26,111 bases of DNA from JBGSMB01 sp041740375 (GCA_041740375.1 JBGSMB010000020.1:1-26111), one strand, 5' to 3'. Shown: positions 14,235 to 21,912, numbered from the stretch's first letter. Numbers and translations: made by a program. Notes: generated by a model not told the origin, from the sequence alone.

Positions 14235-14906
14235 ATGAAAGTGCTTATTGTTTACGCGCACAATGAACCTTCTTCTCTCACCTCAAGTTTGAAGAATGTG
14301 TCTTTGGAGGTGCTTCAGGCCACCGGACACGAAAGCCTCGTGAGCGACTTATATGCTCAAGGGTTTCATGCTAATGCTGAAAAATATGATTTCACGACAC
14401 TTACCGGTCAACACTTTAACTACGCTAACGAACAAAAAAACGCTTCACTTCACGGCTGGTCGTTTAGCCCTGACATAACGAGTGAGATGCAGAAAGTACA
14501 GGATTCTGAATTGGTTATTTTTCACTTTCCAGTTTGGTGGTTTAGCGCGCCGGCAATACTGAAGGGTTGGTTCGATAGAGTACTCGCAATGGGTGTAGCT
14601 TGGGACACGAACAATACATACCAAAATGGATATTTTCGAGGCAAGAACGCGCTTGTTGTAGCTACTGCGGGCTCTCCAGAGTCTGACTTTCAGCCACTCG
14701 GGCTTCATAAGGCAACCTTAAAGCAGATGCTGCATCCGATACTCCACGGAACGCTAGCATCCTGCGGGTTTCAAGTTATTGAACCCTACTTAGCGCATAA
14801 CGCTCATGATATGTCGCCCGACGATCTACATAACACTATAGAAGGCTATCGTGAATATCTTTCGCGATCGCTTGAACAGCCGACTTTTTTTGTTCAATAT
14901 CAATAA
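14235..14906 (+). CDS. NAD(P)H:quinone oxidoreductase / flavodoxin-fold reductase
   Basis: This 223-aa flavodoxin-2-fold enzyme resembles NQO1 / KefF-type reductases: FMN or FAD binding and two-electron reduction of quinones with NAD(P)H. It starts MKVLIVYAHNEPSSLTSSLK, the first strand plus flavin phosphate loop. It continues with LVIFHFPVWWFSAPAILKGW, the strongly conserved flavin-contact block, then FDRVLAMGVAW and the substrate loop GYFRGKNALVVATAGSPES. Length is normal. It may be a cytoplasmic redox-defence enzyme; the physiological acceptor is unknown. It is followed after 2 bases by the DUF1361 membrane protein, so the two likely form an operon. Confidence 0.9.
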   Translation: MKVLIVYAHNEPSSLTSSLKNVSLEVLQATGHESLVSDLYAQGFHANAEKYDFTTLTGQHFNYANEQKNASLHGWSFSPDITSEMQKVQDSELVIFHFPVWWFSAPAILKGWFDRVLAMGVAWDTNNTYQNGYFRGKNALVVATAGSPESDFQPLGLHKATLKQMLHPILHGTLASCGFQVIEPYLAHNAHDMSPDDLHNTIEGYREYLSRSLEQPTFFVQYQ

Positions 14907-14908
14907 GT

Positions 14909-15613
14909 ATGAATAATTCGGGTAGCGCAGCCAAGAATATAAATCATCTCCTTCCAGACATATACAAGGAAGTACTCGTGGTGCTTTTAATTCTCTCCGC
15001 ATTCTTTAGTAGCATGTTGTTGATTCGATTCAGCGTAACAGGCTCCATACGATACTCCTTTTTAGTCTGGAATTTACTTTTGGCGTGGATACCAGCTCTT
15101 GTGTCGCTGTGGTTTGCCCTTAGGCTTAATAAAAAGGCAAAGGGATTCCATGCGCTCGCTTTTGTGGTTTGGCTCAGCTTCCTTCCAAACACGTTCTATC
15201 TAGTTACTGACCTTATTCATATCAAGCCTACGGTCGAAATCAGTATTTTGTTTGATGCCGTACTACTATTCGGCTTTGCGTGCATAGGGTTCGCCCTGGG
15301 GTTATGTTCTCTTGGAGTGATGCACGTTTGGTTATTCCGGCGCGCAAAAGGAAAAGTTGTGGCGTTATGTATTGGGTGCGTAATTTTGCTCGTGTCGTTC
15401 GCTATATATCTCGGAAGATACTTGCGCTGGAACTCATGGGACATAGTTACAAACCCGTTGGGACTGCTTATTGATGTATCGAGTCGCGTAGCCTCGCCAC
15501 TTGATAACCCTCGCACTCTATCAACGACATTATTATTTTTCTGTTTGTTGGCTACCAGCTACGCGTGCTTTGCATGGCTAAGTCGCTATATATATAGGAA
15601 GCTCACGGCTTGA
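14909..15613 (+). CDS. DUF1361 integral membrane protein
   Basis: This 234-aa polytopic membrane protein has about six or seven hydrophobic helices (for example VLVVLLILSAFFSSMLLI, WNLLLAWIPALVSLWFALRL, ILFDAVLLFGFACIGFALGL, VVALCIGCVILLVSFAIYL, TTLLFFCLLATSYACFAWL). The DUF1361 signatures are VVWLSFLPNTFYLVTDLIHI and LGRYLRWNSWDIVTNPLGLL. Function in the family is not established. It begins 2 bases after the stop of the flavodoxin-fold reductase and has no ribosome binding site of its own, so translation is probably coupled. Confidence 0.88.
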   Translation: MNNSGSAAKNINHLLPDIYKEVLVVLLILSAFFSSMLLIRFSVTGSIRYSFLVWNLLLAWIPALVSLWFALRLNKKAKGFHALAFVVWLSFLPNTFYLVTDLIHIKPTVEISILFDAVLLFGFACIGFALGLCSLGVMHVWLFRRAKGKVVALCIGCVILLVSFAIYLGRYLRWNSWDIVTNPLGLLIDVSSRVASPLDNPRTLSTTLLFFCLLATSYACFAWLSRYIYRKLTA

Positions 15614-15652
15614 TCGGCTCTGAATCCGAGATCCTCTATCTGTAAACTCTTG

Positions 15653-15658
15653 TATACT
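15653..15658 (+). promoter_or_regulatory. -10 element TATACT for argS
   Basis: TATACT ends 8 bases before the ATG at 15667. No clear -35 and no Shine-Dalgarno sequence; a leader of about 1-2 bases is expected. Confidence 0.5.
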
Positions 15659-15666
15659 AAAACTTG

Positions 15667-17355
15667 ATGAAAAATCAACTTCAAGAATTAATTGCTTCTT
15701 GTGTGGAGCGCACCTACCAAATAAGCCCTTTGGTTACAATTGAAAGAACCGATGACAACTTTGGTGATTTCAGTACTAATGTTGCTTTGCGTTTGAGCGG
15801 TGAGCTTCAAGAAGTTGCAAAAACAATCGCAGAAACTATTGCAACTGAGTTCAATAATTCTTCGAAAGACTTTGTAGCGAGCGTCGCGGGCCCTGGCTTT
15901 ATAAATATTCGAGTTGGAGATAGCTTGCTCCAACAGACCGTCTCCGACATTATTGAGATGAAAGAAAATTATGGTACAGATATTTTGCATTCGGGCAAGT
16001 TGATAGTTGTAGAATACTCTGATCCAAATCCCTTTAAGGTTCTGCACGCCGGGCATCTCTATACGACACTTGTAGGCGACACAATTGCAAGATTGTTAGA
16101 GATTACTGGGGCAAAAGTAAAACGAGTAAATTTTGGAGGCGACGTTGGTTTGCACGTTGCGAGAGCAATGTGGGGGATCATTAATTCATTGGAGGGTGAG
16201 TATCCTGAAAAGCTTAAAGACGTCGCCAAAGCTGATCGGGCCACATGGATGAGTAATTGTTATGTTCAAGGCAATATCGCGTACGAAGAAGACGAGGTAA
16301 AAAAAGCAGAGATAGTAGCGATCAATAAAAAAGTTTACGAGCTTCACGATACATCTGACAAGTCATCAGATTTTGCACAGATTTACTGGACATGTCGGCA
16401 GTGGAGCTATGACGGTTTTGATCAGGTTTATCAGGCCCTTGAAGTACACGGCTTTGATACCTACTACCCTGAGAGCATGACAGTAAATATCGGTAAAAAA
16501 ATTGTCGAAGAGGGACTTATGAAGGGGGTCTTCAAAAAGTCCGAAGGAGCAGTTGTCTACGATGGTGAAAAAGATGGCTTGCATACAAGAGTCTTTATTA
16601 CTAGCGAAGGACTTCCGACATACGAAACAAAAGACCTCGGTCTAGCTGTTGTTAAGTGGGAGGACTACAAGTTTGACCTAAGTTTGATGATAACGGGAAA
16701 TGACATAATTGAGTACATGAAGGTCGTGCAGGCCGCATCAAAACACTTTTATCCAGAAATTACTGAGCGCACAAAGCACATTACCCACGGGCTGATTAAA
16801 TTGCCTGGTGGTAAAAAAATGAGTAGCCGCAAAGGGAACGTTTTACTGGCGGAGGATATACTATCTGCCGCAAAGGAAGCATATAATAGTCAGACTTCTC
16901 AAGTAGATCAAAGCGCCGTACTTGCTGCCGTAAAATATTCTTTCCTCAAAAGTCGTATTGGTGGTGATATTGTCTATGACCCAGATGAGTCGGTGAATAT
17001 TTTAGGTAATTCTGGTCCATATCTACAGTATGCACATGCTCGAGCATGCTCAATTGTGTCAAAAGCTGCATCCCTTTCGAGCGTAGACTATGAGCTTGAT
17101 AGTTCTGAGCGACTTCTAGTTCGAAAGCTAAGCATGTACCCGGAAGTTATGCGGCTGGCGGCGGCGGAGTTGATGCCACATCATTTGTGTTCGTATCTGT
17201 ATGAACTCGCTCAAGAATTTAACAGTTTTTACGAATCAAATCGTGTATTAGGTGATTCAAGAGAAGCGCAGCGGCTCACACTTGTCCATGCATACACTCA
17301 AGTTTTAAAAAATGGCTTGAGCGTTCTCGGTATTCAAGCGCCAGAAAAAATGTAG
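15667..17355 (+). CDS. argS: Arginine--tRNA ligase
   Basis: ArgRS, a class I synthetase, charges tRNA-Arg. The N-terminal Add1 domain, which recognises the tRNA D-loop, contains DDNFGDFSTNVALRLSGE and GPGFINIRV. The catalytic core has EYSDPNPFKVLHAGHLYTT with the HIGH-type motif HAGH at residues 127-130, then NFGGDVGLHVARAMWG. KMSS is at residues 384-387 in GGKKMSSRKGNVLLAEDIL; many ArgRS enzymes lack a standard KMSS, so this is of some interest. The anticodon-binding C-terminus has LGNSGPYLQYAHARACSI and HLCSYLYELAQEFNSFYESN, ending in a typical LGIQAPEKM. The 562-aa length is normal. I choose the ATG at 15667 over the TTG at 15664. Confidence 0.97.
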   Translation: MKNQLQELIASCVERTYQISPLVTIERTDDNFGDFSTNVALRLSGELQEVAKTIAETIATEFNNSSKDFVASVAGPGFINIRVGDSLLQQTVSDIIEMKENYGTDILHSGKLIVVEYSDPNPFKVLHAGHLYTTLVGDTIARLLEITGAKVKRVNFGGDVGLHVARAMWGIINSLEGEYPEKLKDVAKADRATWMSNCYVQGNIAYEEDEVKKAEIVAINKKVYELHDTSDKSSDFAQIYWTCRQWSYDGFDQVYQALEVHGFDTYYPESMTVNIGKKIVEEGLMKGVFKKSEGAVVYDGEKDGLHTRVFITSEGLPTYETKDLGLAVVKWEDYKFDLSLMITGNDIIEYMKVVQAASKHFYPEITERTKHITHGLIKLPGGKKMSSRKGNVLLAEDILSAAKEAYNSQTSQVDQSAVLAAVKYSFLKSRIGGDIVYDPDESVNILGNSGPYLQYAHARACSIVSKAASLSSVDYELDSSERLLVRKLSMYPEVMRLAAAELMPHHLCSYLYELAQEFNSFYESNRVLGDSREAQRLTLVHAYTQVLKNGLSVLGIQAPEKM

Positions 17356-17397
17356 AACAATGCCGATGTTTTACTAGCATAAGCGAGATAACTCTCT

Positions 17398-17403
17398 TAT
17401 ACT
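17398..17403 (+). promoter_or_regulatory. -10 element TATACT for the photolyase-related gene
   Basis: TATACT ends 8 bases before the ATG at 17412. There is no convincing -35 or ribosome binding site. Confidence 0.5.
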
Positions 17404-17411
17404 ACAGATCA

Positions 17412-18911
17412 ATGAAGTCAGTATTATTTATCTATCCGCACCAATTATTCCAGGCTGAGCATTTACCAAAAGTTGATCAGGTCTATGTCATAGAAGAGCC
17501 ACTATATTTCGGAACCGACGAACAATATCCGATGCGATTTCATAAGCAAAAGCTTGTCCTGCATAGGGCAGGTATGCGTCGCTATGTCGAAGAAGTACTC
17601 TGGGCGAACGACTTTGCAGTAGAGTATTTTGACATTGAGAATACAAGCTGGACAGGCCAACCGCTCGTGCATGCATACGAACAAGGCTTCGATACTATTT
17701 ACGTATTCGATCCCACAGACTACACCCTAGAAAAGCGATTAAAAACTGTAGCAAAAGAACAAGAGCGAGACGCAACGCTACATTTCCTACCAACGCCTAA
17801 CTTCTATATTCAAAACAATGATATTCAAGAATTTTTTGGTGAAAAAAAGCAATATAAAATGGCGGATTTTTACCAGTGGCAAAGAGAGCGATTCAATATT
17901 CTTATAGATAACAACTTTCGTCCAAAAGGCGGTAAATGGAGTTATGATGCGGAGAATCGCAAAAAACTTCCGAATGATGTTGTTCTACCTGGCATACCTG
18001 CTTTTGGTGACTCAAAGCATGTGAGCGAGGCTCTAAAGTTTGTTGGAGAACATTTTAGCTCCAACCCGGGATCACTTGATTCATTTGTGTGGCCAACAAG
18101 TCACGCGGAAGCCAAGCTTTGGCTTGATGATTTTTTAAAACACCGTTTTTCTAATTTTGGACCATACGAAGACGCGATTAGCGGGCGGGGAATCTGGCTA
18201 TTCCATAGCGTATTATCATCAAGTCTCAACTGCGGTCTTCTTAATCCAAAGCAAGTAATTGACGAGGCAATCTTGTATGCAGACAAGAACAATATACCCA
18301 TTTCTAGCCTTGAAGGTTTTGTGAGACAGATTCTTGGATGGCGTGAATATATGAGAGCTATGTATGTGTTGCGCGGTACAAGCATGCGAAAGAGTAATGT
18401 GCTAAAGCACGAGCGAACACTAACCCAGCATTGGTACGATGGTACGACGGGTCTCGCGCCACTAGATGATGTTATTAATAAAGTCCAAGAACATGCCTAT
18501 GCTCACCATATCGAAAGACTAATGATAGTCGGTAATGCGATGTTGTTATCAGAGATTAATCCGAACAATGTGTATAAATGGTTCATGGAGCTGTTCATAG
18601 ACGCGTATGATTGGGTAATGGTGCCGAACGTATTTGGTATGAGTCAATTCGCTGACGGCGGCTCAATTACTACAAAACCATACATGAGCGCTAGTAATTA
18701 TATTTTGACAATGAGTGACTATAATCGTGATGAGTGGTGTAACGTGTGGGATGGGCTATACTGGCGTTTTGTAGAAAAACATCGCTTACTACTAAAGAAA
18801 AACCCACGATTAGGCGGGCTGCTTGTCAGTCGTCTCGACAGTATGGACCCTGCACGCCGCCGCATTATAAATTATCGAGCGGAAGACTTCCTGGCCAATA
18901 GAACATCTTAG
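17412..18911 (+). CDS. Deoxyribodipyrimidine photolyase-related protein lacking the FeS-cluster cysteines
   Basis: This belongs to the prokaryotic (6-4) photolyase / cryptochrome group (PhrB, DPRP family), which binds FAD and repairs UV photoproducts with light. The Rossmann-like antenna domain opens MKSVLFIYPHQLFQAEHLPK. The helical FAD domain has EGFVRQILGWREYMRAMYVL, EHAYAHHIERLMIVGNAMLL, LFIDAYDWVMVPNVFGMSQF and ADGGSITTKPYMSASNYI, all strongly family-like. Length, 499 aa, is normal. Typical members carry four cysteines for a 4Fe-4S cluster: one before the AHHI block, and a C-x2-C plus a later C after MSDY. Here the loop after MSDY (residues 434-453) is shortened to NRDEWCNVWDGLYW, and the earlier Cys position reads GLAPLDD. 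The whole protein has only two cysteines, so the cluster must be absent. Confidence 0.93.
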   Translation: MKSVLFIYPHQLFQAEHLPKVDQVYVIEEPLYFGTDEQYPMRFHKQKLVLHRAGMRRYVEEVLWANDFAVEYFDIENTSWTGQPLVHAYEQGFDTIYVFDPTDYTLEKRLKTVAKEQERDATLHFLPTPNFYIQNNDIQEFFGEKKQYKMADFYQWQRERFNILIDNNFRPKGGKWSYDAENRKKLPNDVVLPGIPAFGDSKHVSEALKFVGEHFSSNPGSLDSFVWPTSHAEAKLWLDDFLKHRFSNFGPYEDAISGRGIWLFHSVLSSSLNCGLLNPKQVIDEAILYADKNNIPISSLEGFVRQILGWREYMRAMYVLRGTSMRKSNVLKHERTLTQHWYDGTTGLAPLDDVINKVQEHAYAHHIERLMIVGNAMLLSEINPNNVYKWFMELFIDAYDWVMVPNVFGMSQFADGGSITTKPYMSASNYILTMSDYNRDEWCNVWDGLYWRFVEKHRLLLKKNPRLGGLLVSRLDSMDPARRRIINYRAEDFLANRTS

Positions 18912-18961
18912 TTGAGATCTATGATTTGTTGCAACAAACGGCGCGCGTGCCAAAAAAACGC

Positions 18962-18967
18962 TATACT
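18962..18967 (+). promoter_or_regulatory. -10 element TATACT for msrB
   Basis: TATACT ends 6 bases before the ATG at 18974, so transcription should begin at the start codon. This decides the msrB start over the longer open frame from 18926. Confidence 0.6.
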
Positions 18968-18973
18968 GTAAGC

Positions 18974-19375
18974 ATGCCCGACCAATCAAAATTTGTTAAC
19001 GAATTAAGCAAAGACCAGTACGACGTATTGGTAAATGCGTCAACTGAACCGGCTTTTAGCGGTGAGTTTGTGCATGCTTCAAATGATGGTAAGTACTCTT
19101 GCGCCGCCTGCAATAACCCACTTTTTTCTAGTCGCACAAAATTTGACTCTGGCTCGGGTTGGCCGAGTTTTTATGATGTTATGAATGAAGATTCTGTTCA
19201 ACTGGTACATGATGCGAGTCATGGGATGGAGCGAATAGAGGTTCGTTGCGCGAATTGTGATGCTCATTTGGGGCATTTGTTCCAGGATGCGCTAGATCAG
19301 CCGACAGGTAGTCGCTATTGCATTAACTCTCTTGCGCTCTCGTTTAGTCACCCAAAAAAGGAGAGTCAGCCATGA
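18974..19375 (+). CDS. msrB: Peptide-methionine (R)-S-oxide reductase MsrB
   Basis: MsrB reduces the R epimer of methionine sulfoxide in oxidised proteins, using thioredoxin. The 133-aa protein starts MPDQSKFVNELSKDQYDVLV. Two CxxC pairs that hold a structural zinc are present (YSCAACNNPLF and VRCANCDAHLGHLF). The core SGSGWPSF is there, and the catalytic cysteine lies in SRYCINSLALSF. All key residues are intact. The open frame reaches back to 18926, but the TATACT box between that point and 18974 places the real start at 18974. Its TGA overlaps the ATG of the next gene (ATGA), beginning a four-gene overlapping run. Confidence 0.95.
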   Translation: MPDQSKFVNELSKDQYDVLVNASTEPAFSGEFVHASNDGKYSCAACNNPLFSSRTKFDSGSGWPSFYDVMNEDSVQLVHDASHGMERIEVRCANCDAHLGHLFQDALDQPTGSRYCINSLALSFSHPKKESQP

Positions 19376-19776
19376 GGTTTGTTACGAGCCCAGATTACCT
19401 TACCCTTCAGCTACAGAGGTCTGAGCAAATTGCCGCATTAAAAGCCAAGGTTACGCTTCAAAAAAATCAAATTGCTGACGTTACGTGGAATGATACGTTT
19501 GAGGACTGGAGGAGATGGGAGGTACGTATGCCTGGCTCCGCGATACCCAATAGACTACTGGCAGGTTCCTACTGGACAGAAGAAGGGTGGGACTTTTTAT
19601 ATATCAAAAGACCGGTAGGGATATCAAATACGGTGGCCCTAAACGTCATAGTGATTAATCTTCGAAACCATGAAAAATATTCAAGAGTTATAGTGTCTGC
19701 CACAGAAGATGACTATAACCACATTGACAGGTGGTTGCGTGGCAAAAAAATTGCCAAGAAAAAAAGCAAGCGATGA
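19372..19776 (+). CDS. Small uncharacterised protein of a PH-like family, 134 aa
   Basis: The layout resembles a family of roughly 120-aa actinobacterial proteins of unknown function. It has an opening strand (MRFVTSPDYLTLQLQRSEQI), a small helix, then the loop DVTWNDTFEDWRRWEVRMPG and AIPNRLLAGSYWTEEGWDFL. A VALNVIVINL strand with a following YSRVIVSATEDDYNHIDRWL helix closes the domain. I cannot name a function. A basic C-terminal tail (GKKIAKKKSKR) follows. No membrane segment is present. It overlaps msrB upstream (ATGA) and the oligoribonuclease gene downstream (ATGA), so it is translationally coupled to both. Recognition of the family is by pattern only. Confidence 0.78.
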   Translation: MRFVTSPDYLTLQLQRSEQIAALKAKVTLQKNQIADVTWNDTFEDWRRWEVRMPGSAIPNRLLAGSYWTEEGWDFLYIKRPVGISNTVALNVIVINLRNHEKYSRVIVSATEDDYNHIDRWLRGKKIAKKKSKR

Positions 19777-20363
19777 CACTCCCAAGCAGACTCGTCTGGA
19801 TTGATCTAGAAATGACCGGACTGCGTCCGAAAATTGATGTGATTTGTGAAGTAGCGGTTATTGTGACCGATTTTAGTCTAAATGAAATAGATTCGTATAG
19901 TACATCTATACTGCATGATGAAGAGCTTATTCGTAGTCGCATGATGGAAAGCCCGTGGCACGTTGCACAACCAGATTATATCGAAACAATCATTAGTGCT
20001 TGCAGGTTAGGAAAACCCGAATCAAAGGTAGTGGATGATATCCTGCGCCTTCTCAAAAGTACAAAATGCCTCAATCATGATCCGGAAAGCTTTCCATTAT
20101 TTCCAGACTCACTAGAAGCAAAAGGGGAGGTATACCTGGCCGGCAACTCAATAGCTACCGACCGAGCATATATAGATGAAAAATGGCCTTTGCTTGCCCG
20201 TACACTACATTACCGAATGCTCGATGTGAGTAGCTTTAAGCTATGGCACGCAGGCAATCATCGCACTGGTTTTAAAAAGCACCCGACGCACCGCGCTTTA
20301 GATGATATTCGTGACTCAATCGCTGAGCTAAGATATTATGTCGAACGAGATGACAGAATTTAA
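19773..20363 (+). CDS. orn: Oligoribonuclease (DEDDh 3'-5' exoribonuclease)
   Basis: Orn degrades 2-5-nt RNA fragments and linear dinucleotides such as pGpG, finishing mRNA and cyclic-di-GMP turnover. The DEDDh residues are visible: Asp and Glu in VWIDLEMTGL, Asp in AGNSIATDRAYID, and His with the last Asp in THRALDDIRDSIAEL. The line SRMMESPWHVAQ echoes the Orn-type region before the second motif. The start at 19773 (MTLPSRLVWIDLEMTGL) overlaps the previous stop as ATGA; the open frame from 19731 only overlaps the upstream gene. At 196 aa it is about 15 longer than E. coli Orn, through a loop near residues 95-120 (KCLNHDPESFPLFPDSLEAK). Orn versus a related DEDDh nuclease is fairly secure. 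Confidence 0.9.
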   Translation: MTLPSRLVWIDLEMTGLRPKIDVICEVAVIVTDFSLNEIDSYSTSILHDEELIRSRMMESPWHVAQPDYIETIISACRLGKPESKVVDDILRLLKSTKCLNHDPESFPLFPDSLEAKGEVYLAGNSIATDRAYIDEKWPLLARTLHYRMLDVSSFKLWHAGNHRTGFKKHPTHRALDDIRDSIAELRYYVERDDRI

Positions 20364-20691
20364 AGAAGTAGAGAAATTTATCCTATCGCTACCGGATACG
20401 AGGTTGGACTATCCGTTCGGTGAAGGCATTGCTGTATATAAAGTAAAAGTAGATAACGATGAGAAGATGTTTGCGCTACTTACCGAGAACAAGACTCCAG
20501 TTAGTCTCAGCGTGAAATGCGATCCACAGCTAGCTGTTTTGCTGCGAGAAAAATATGAAACTGTGATGGCAGGCTATCATCTAAACAAGAAACACTGGAA
20601 TACGGTTATTCTGACAGGACAGTTACCACCTGAAGAGATAGAGGGATTTATCATCCATAGCTATAATCTGTTAAAAGGGATTATCGGCTAA
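20338..20691 (+). CDS. MmcQ/YjbR family protein
   Basis: This 117-aa protein carries the YjbR/MmcQ (CyaY-like fold) signature: the opening helix EFKEVEKFILSLPDTRLDYPFG, then AVYKVKVDNDEKMFALLTEN, SLSVKCDPQLAVLLREKYET and GYHLNKKHWNTVILTGQLPP, the most conserved block. Family members are small DNA- or ligand-binding-like domains without a settled function. The start at 20338 overlaps the oligoribonuclease gene by 26 bases; an ATG at 20350 (MTEFKEVEKF) is an alternative. It is the last gene of the msrB run. Its TAA stop shares bases with the TAG of the convergent membrane protein gene. Confidence 0.88.
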   Translation: MSNEMTEFKEVEKFILSLPDTRLDYPFGEGIAVYKVKVDNDEKMFALLTENKTPVSLSVKCDPQLAVLLREKYETVMAGYHLNKKHWNTVILTGQLPPEEIEGFIIHSYNLLKGIIG

Positions 20692-21299
20692 GGAGTTTTT
20701 GGCTCGGGCGTATAACTAAATTTTAGCTGCTCGGCATGTGTATTAAATGTGTTCACCGCAGCCTTAATTTCTTTGCTTTTTACTGCATCAAAAACTTCTC
20801 TCAACTTTGTTTGGTAAATCACCAGTTGCGAGTCGAAGCCAGTTTTGTATACTGCATCATAATTGTTCGCCTGCTTTGCCGCTAAAAGCGCGGAATCTGT
20901 TTCAGCAGATGCGTAGACCGTTAACTTTTTTGGTTCAATTTTTACACCTTGTTCAGCAGCAAGCGCCAACGTTTCATTTAAGTCGCTTTGGATTGTGACA
21001 TTGCTAGTTTGGGCAGTACGCCGTACGTCACTCGAGCCATTGGTGACTCCAGCATTTGAAAGTCTGATAAGTTCTGTCTGGAAAGCCGCAAGGTCTTGTA
21101 TCTGGTCTTTATTGTCATTTTTGCCGCTTCCTATGAGACTAAAAAATATAATTATCGCGAGCAATATAAATGCGAACAAGGCTACTACTACAAGTATTCG
21201 TCGCTTTGGGTCAAGATTGCTCATACGTCCTTTTTGGACTGGAGCAGCGGTAATAAAATCAAAGTTTTGCGGTGGTAGATCAGGAGTTTGAGGGTTCAT
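20688..21299 (-). CDS. Membrane-anchored hypothetical protein, 203 aa
   Basis: I do not recognise this protein. About 34 cytoplasmic residues (MNPQTPDLPPQNFDFITAAP..., ending with basic SNLDPKRR) are followed by one membrane helix (ILVVVALFAFILLAIIIFFS). The rest, about 150 residues, is predicted outside. It is helical and rich in Ala, Gln and Lys, and contains repeated-looking helices (LAAFQTELIRLSNAGV, DLNETLALAAEQGVKI, QLVIYQTKLREVFDAVKSKE). A type II-like single-pass protein with an extracytoplasmic helical bundle is suggested. It converges on the YjbR gene with stop codons sharing CTAA. No clean promoter is seen upstream, so it might be read through from the minus-strand RNA promoter near 22000. 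Confidence 0.8.
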   Translation of the reverse strand: MNPQTPDLPPQNFDFITAAPVQKGRMSNLDPKRRILVVVALFAFILLAIIIFFSLIGSGKNDNKDQIQDLAAFQTELIRLSNAGVTNGSSDVRRTAQTSNVTIQSDLNETLALAAEQGVKIEPKKLTVYASAETDSALLAAKQANNYDAVYKTGFDSQLVIYQTKLREVFDAVKSKEIKAAVNTFNTHAEQLKFSYTPEPKTP

Positions 21300-21358
21300 A
21301 TCATGTTAAACTCTAGCATATTTTTACCATAAGCGGCAGAGACTGCTTTAAATGGAAA

Positions 21359-21399
21359 CGCCCCGCTTGTAACTATGTACAAACGGGGCGAAGATTTTT
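21359..21399. terminator. Hairpin terminator, usable in both directions
   Basis: CGCCCCG (21359-21365) pairs with CGGGGCG (21384-21390), extended by TTGTA/TACAA. Plus-strand reading gives AAGATTTTT after the stem; minus-strand reading gives GTTTCCATTT. It separates the 203-aa membrane-protein gene from the structured interval before dnaG, and would end a minus-strand RNA from that interval. Confidence 0.75.
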
Positions 21400-21539
21400 A
21401 TGTGGAGCTGCAACAAGTTGCGCTCACAGCAGCGGGATTACCCGCGATCTGCCGGATGCATGCATCACACATAGCGATTTTGCAGGAACTAAAGCTCGAC
21501 TGCGTATTTACATTGGCGAAGATGACGTTTTTTTGGGTT

Positions 21540-21585
21540 GCCCCCGGACTCCTCCTGGCGGATGGAGGAGTCCGGGGGGCTTTTT
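21540..21585 (+). terminator. Very strong plus-strand terminator hairpin without an obvious gene
   Basis: 21541-21555 pairs with 21564-21578 or the neighbouring G run: a 15-bp stem containing GGACTCCTCC/GGAGGAGTCC and five G-C pairs, with an 8-base loop and TTTTT at 21581-21585. It is a textbook plus-strand terminator, but the only plus-strand sequence ahead of it is the structured 21400-21540 segment. Confidence 0.65.
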
Positions 21586-21587
21586 CA

Positions 21588-21618
21588 CCACAGGGTAGCG
21601 GGTGGACGGGCCCTGTGG
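21588..21618. repeat. 8-bp inverted repeat in the structured interval
   Basis: CCACAGGG (21588-21595) pairs with CCCTGTGG (21611-21618) around a 15-base loop, directly after the strong terminator hairpin. Confidence 0.6.
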
Positions 21619-21654
21619 AGACTTACGACAAGCATGAAGCTCGTACGACGATTT

Positions 21655-21685
21655 TTCCTCACCCCAGTTGGGGTGGGGTGAGGAA
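21655..21685. repeat. 11-bp inverted repeat, REP-like
   Basis: TTCCTCACCCC (21655-21665) pairs with GGGGTGAGGAA (21675-21685), loop of 9. It is GC-rich and resembles palindromic intergenic repeats seen in many genomes, but only one copy occurs here. Confidence 0.6.
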
Positions 21686-21860
21686 GCGGTTGATGGTCGC
21701 TCTGCATTTTCTTCAGTGTGCATCTATCCCCGAAAGTCCAGATGCGATCTCAGTCGACGCCCGTTCGACGTTGATATCACTCGAGAGGGTATCAATCCTC
21801 AGCAGATCTGATTATCGTTCTAGACTATCGAGCCAGGGACAACAACCAGATTGTTTGCTT

Positions 21861-21912
21861 TTTGTAGCGGTAACCTCGTTCGATTCACATCAACAGAGCG
21901 TACCGCTACAAA
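21861..21912. repeat. 12-bp perfect inverted repeat with a 28-base loop
   Basis: TTTGTAGCGGTA (21861-21872) pairs with TACCGCTACAAA (21901-21912). No T tract follows on either strand beyond the stem, so it is not a terminator. It lies at the 5' part of the predicted minus-strand RNA. Confidence 0.7.

Noticed and set aside
18926..18973. Upstream extension of msrB
   Set aside because: The added residues are not family-like and contain the TATACT box.
21398..21472. 24-codon minus-strand frame (MCDACIRQIAGNPAAVSATC...) ending just before the terminator
   Set aside because: Cysteine-rich and well placed, but no ribosome binding site or nearby promoter, and it lies in hairpin-forming sequence. 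Too short to support without conservation.
21564..21610. Resemblance to the RNase P RNA 5' core (GGAGGAGTCCGGG followed by CACAGGG)
   Set aside because: The GAGGAAAGUCC core is not matched and the conserved 3' partner (ACAGAA...GGCUUA) is absent downstream; the likeness comes from the terminator stem.
21820..21858. tmRNA identity for the minus-strand RNA: a 12-codon frame starting GCA AAC AAT and ending TAG about 115 nt from the predicted 5' end
   Set aside because: No tRNA-like domain was found: no TTCRA T-arm with pairing stems, no acceptor stem closing with CCA, no UAGUC before the GCA, and the peptide does not end like known tags. It should still be checked with Infernal or ARAGORN.
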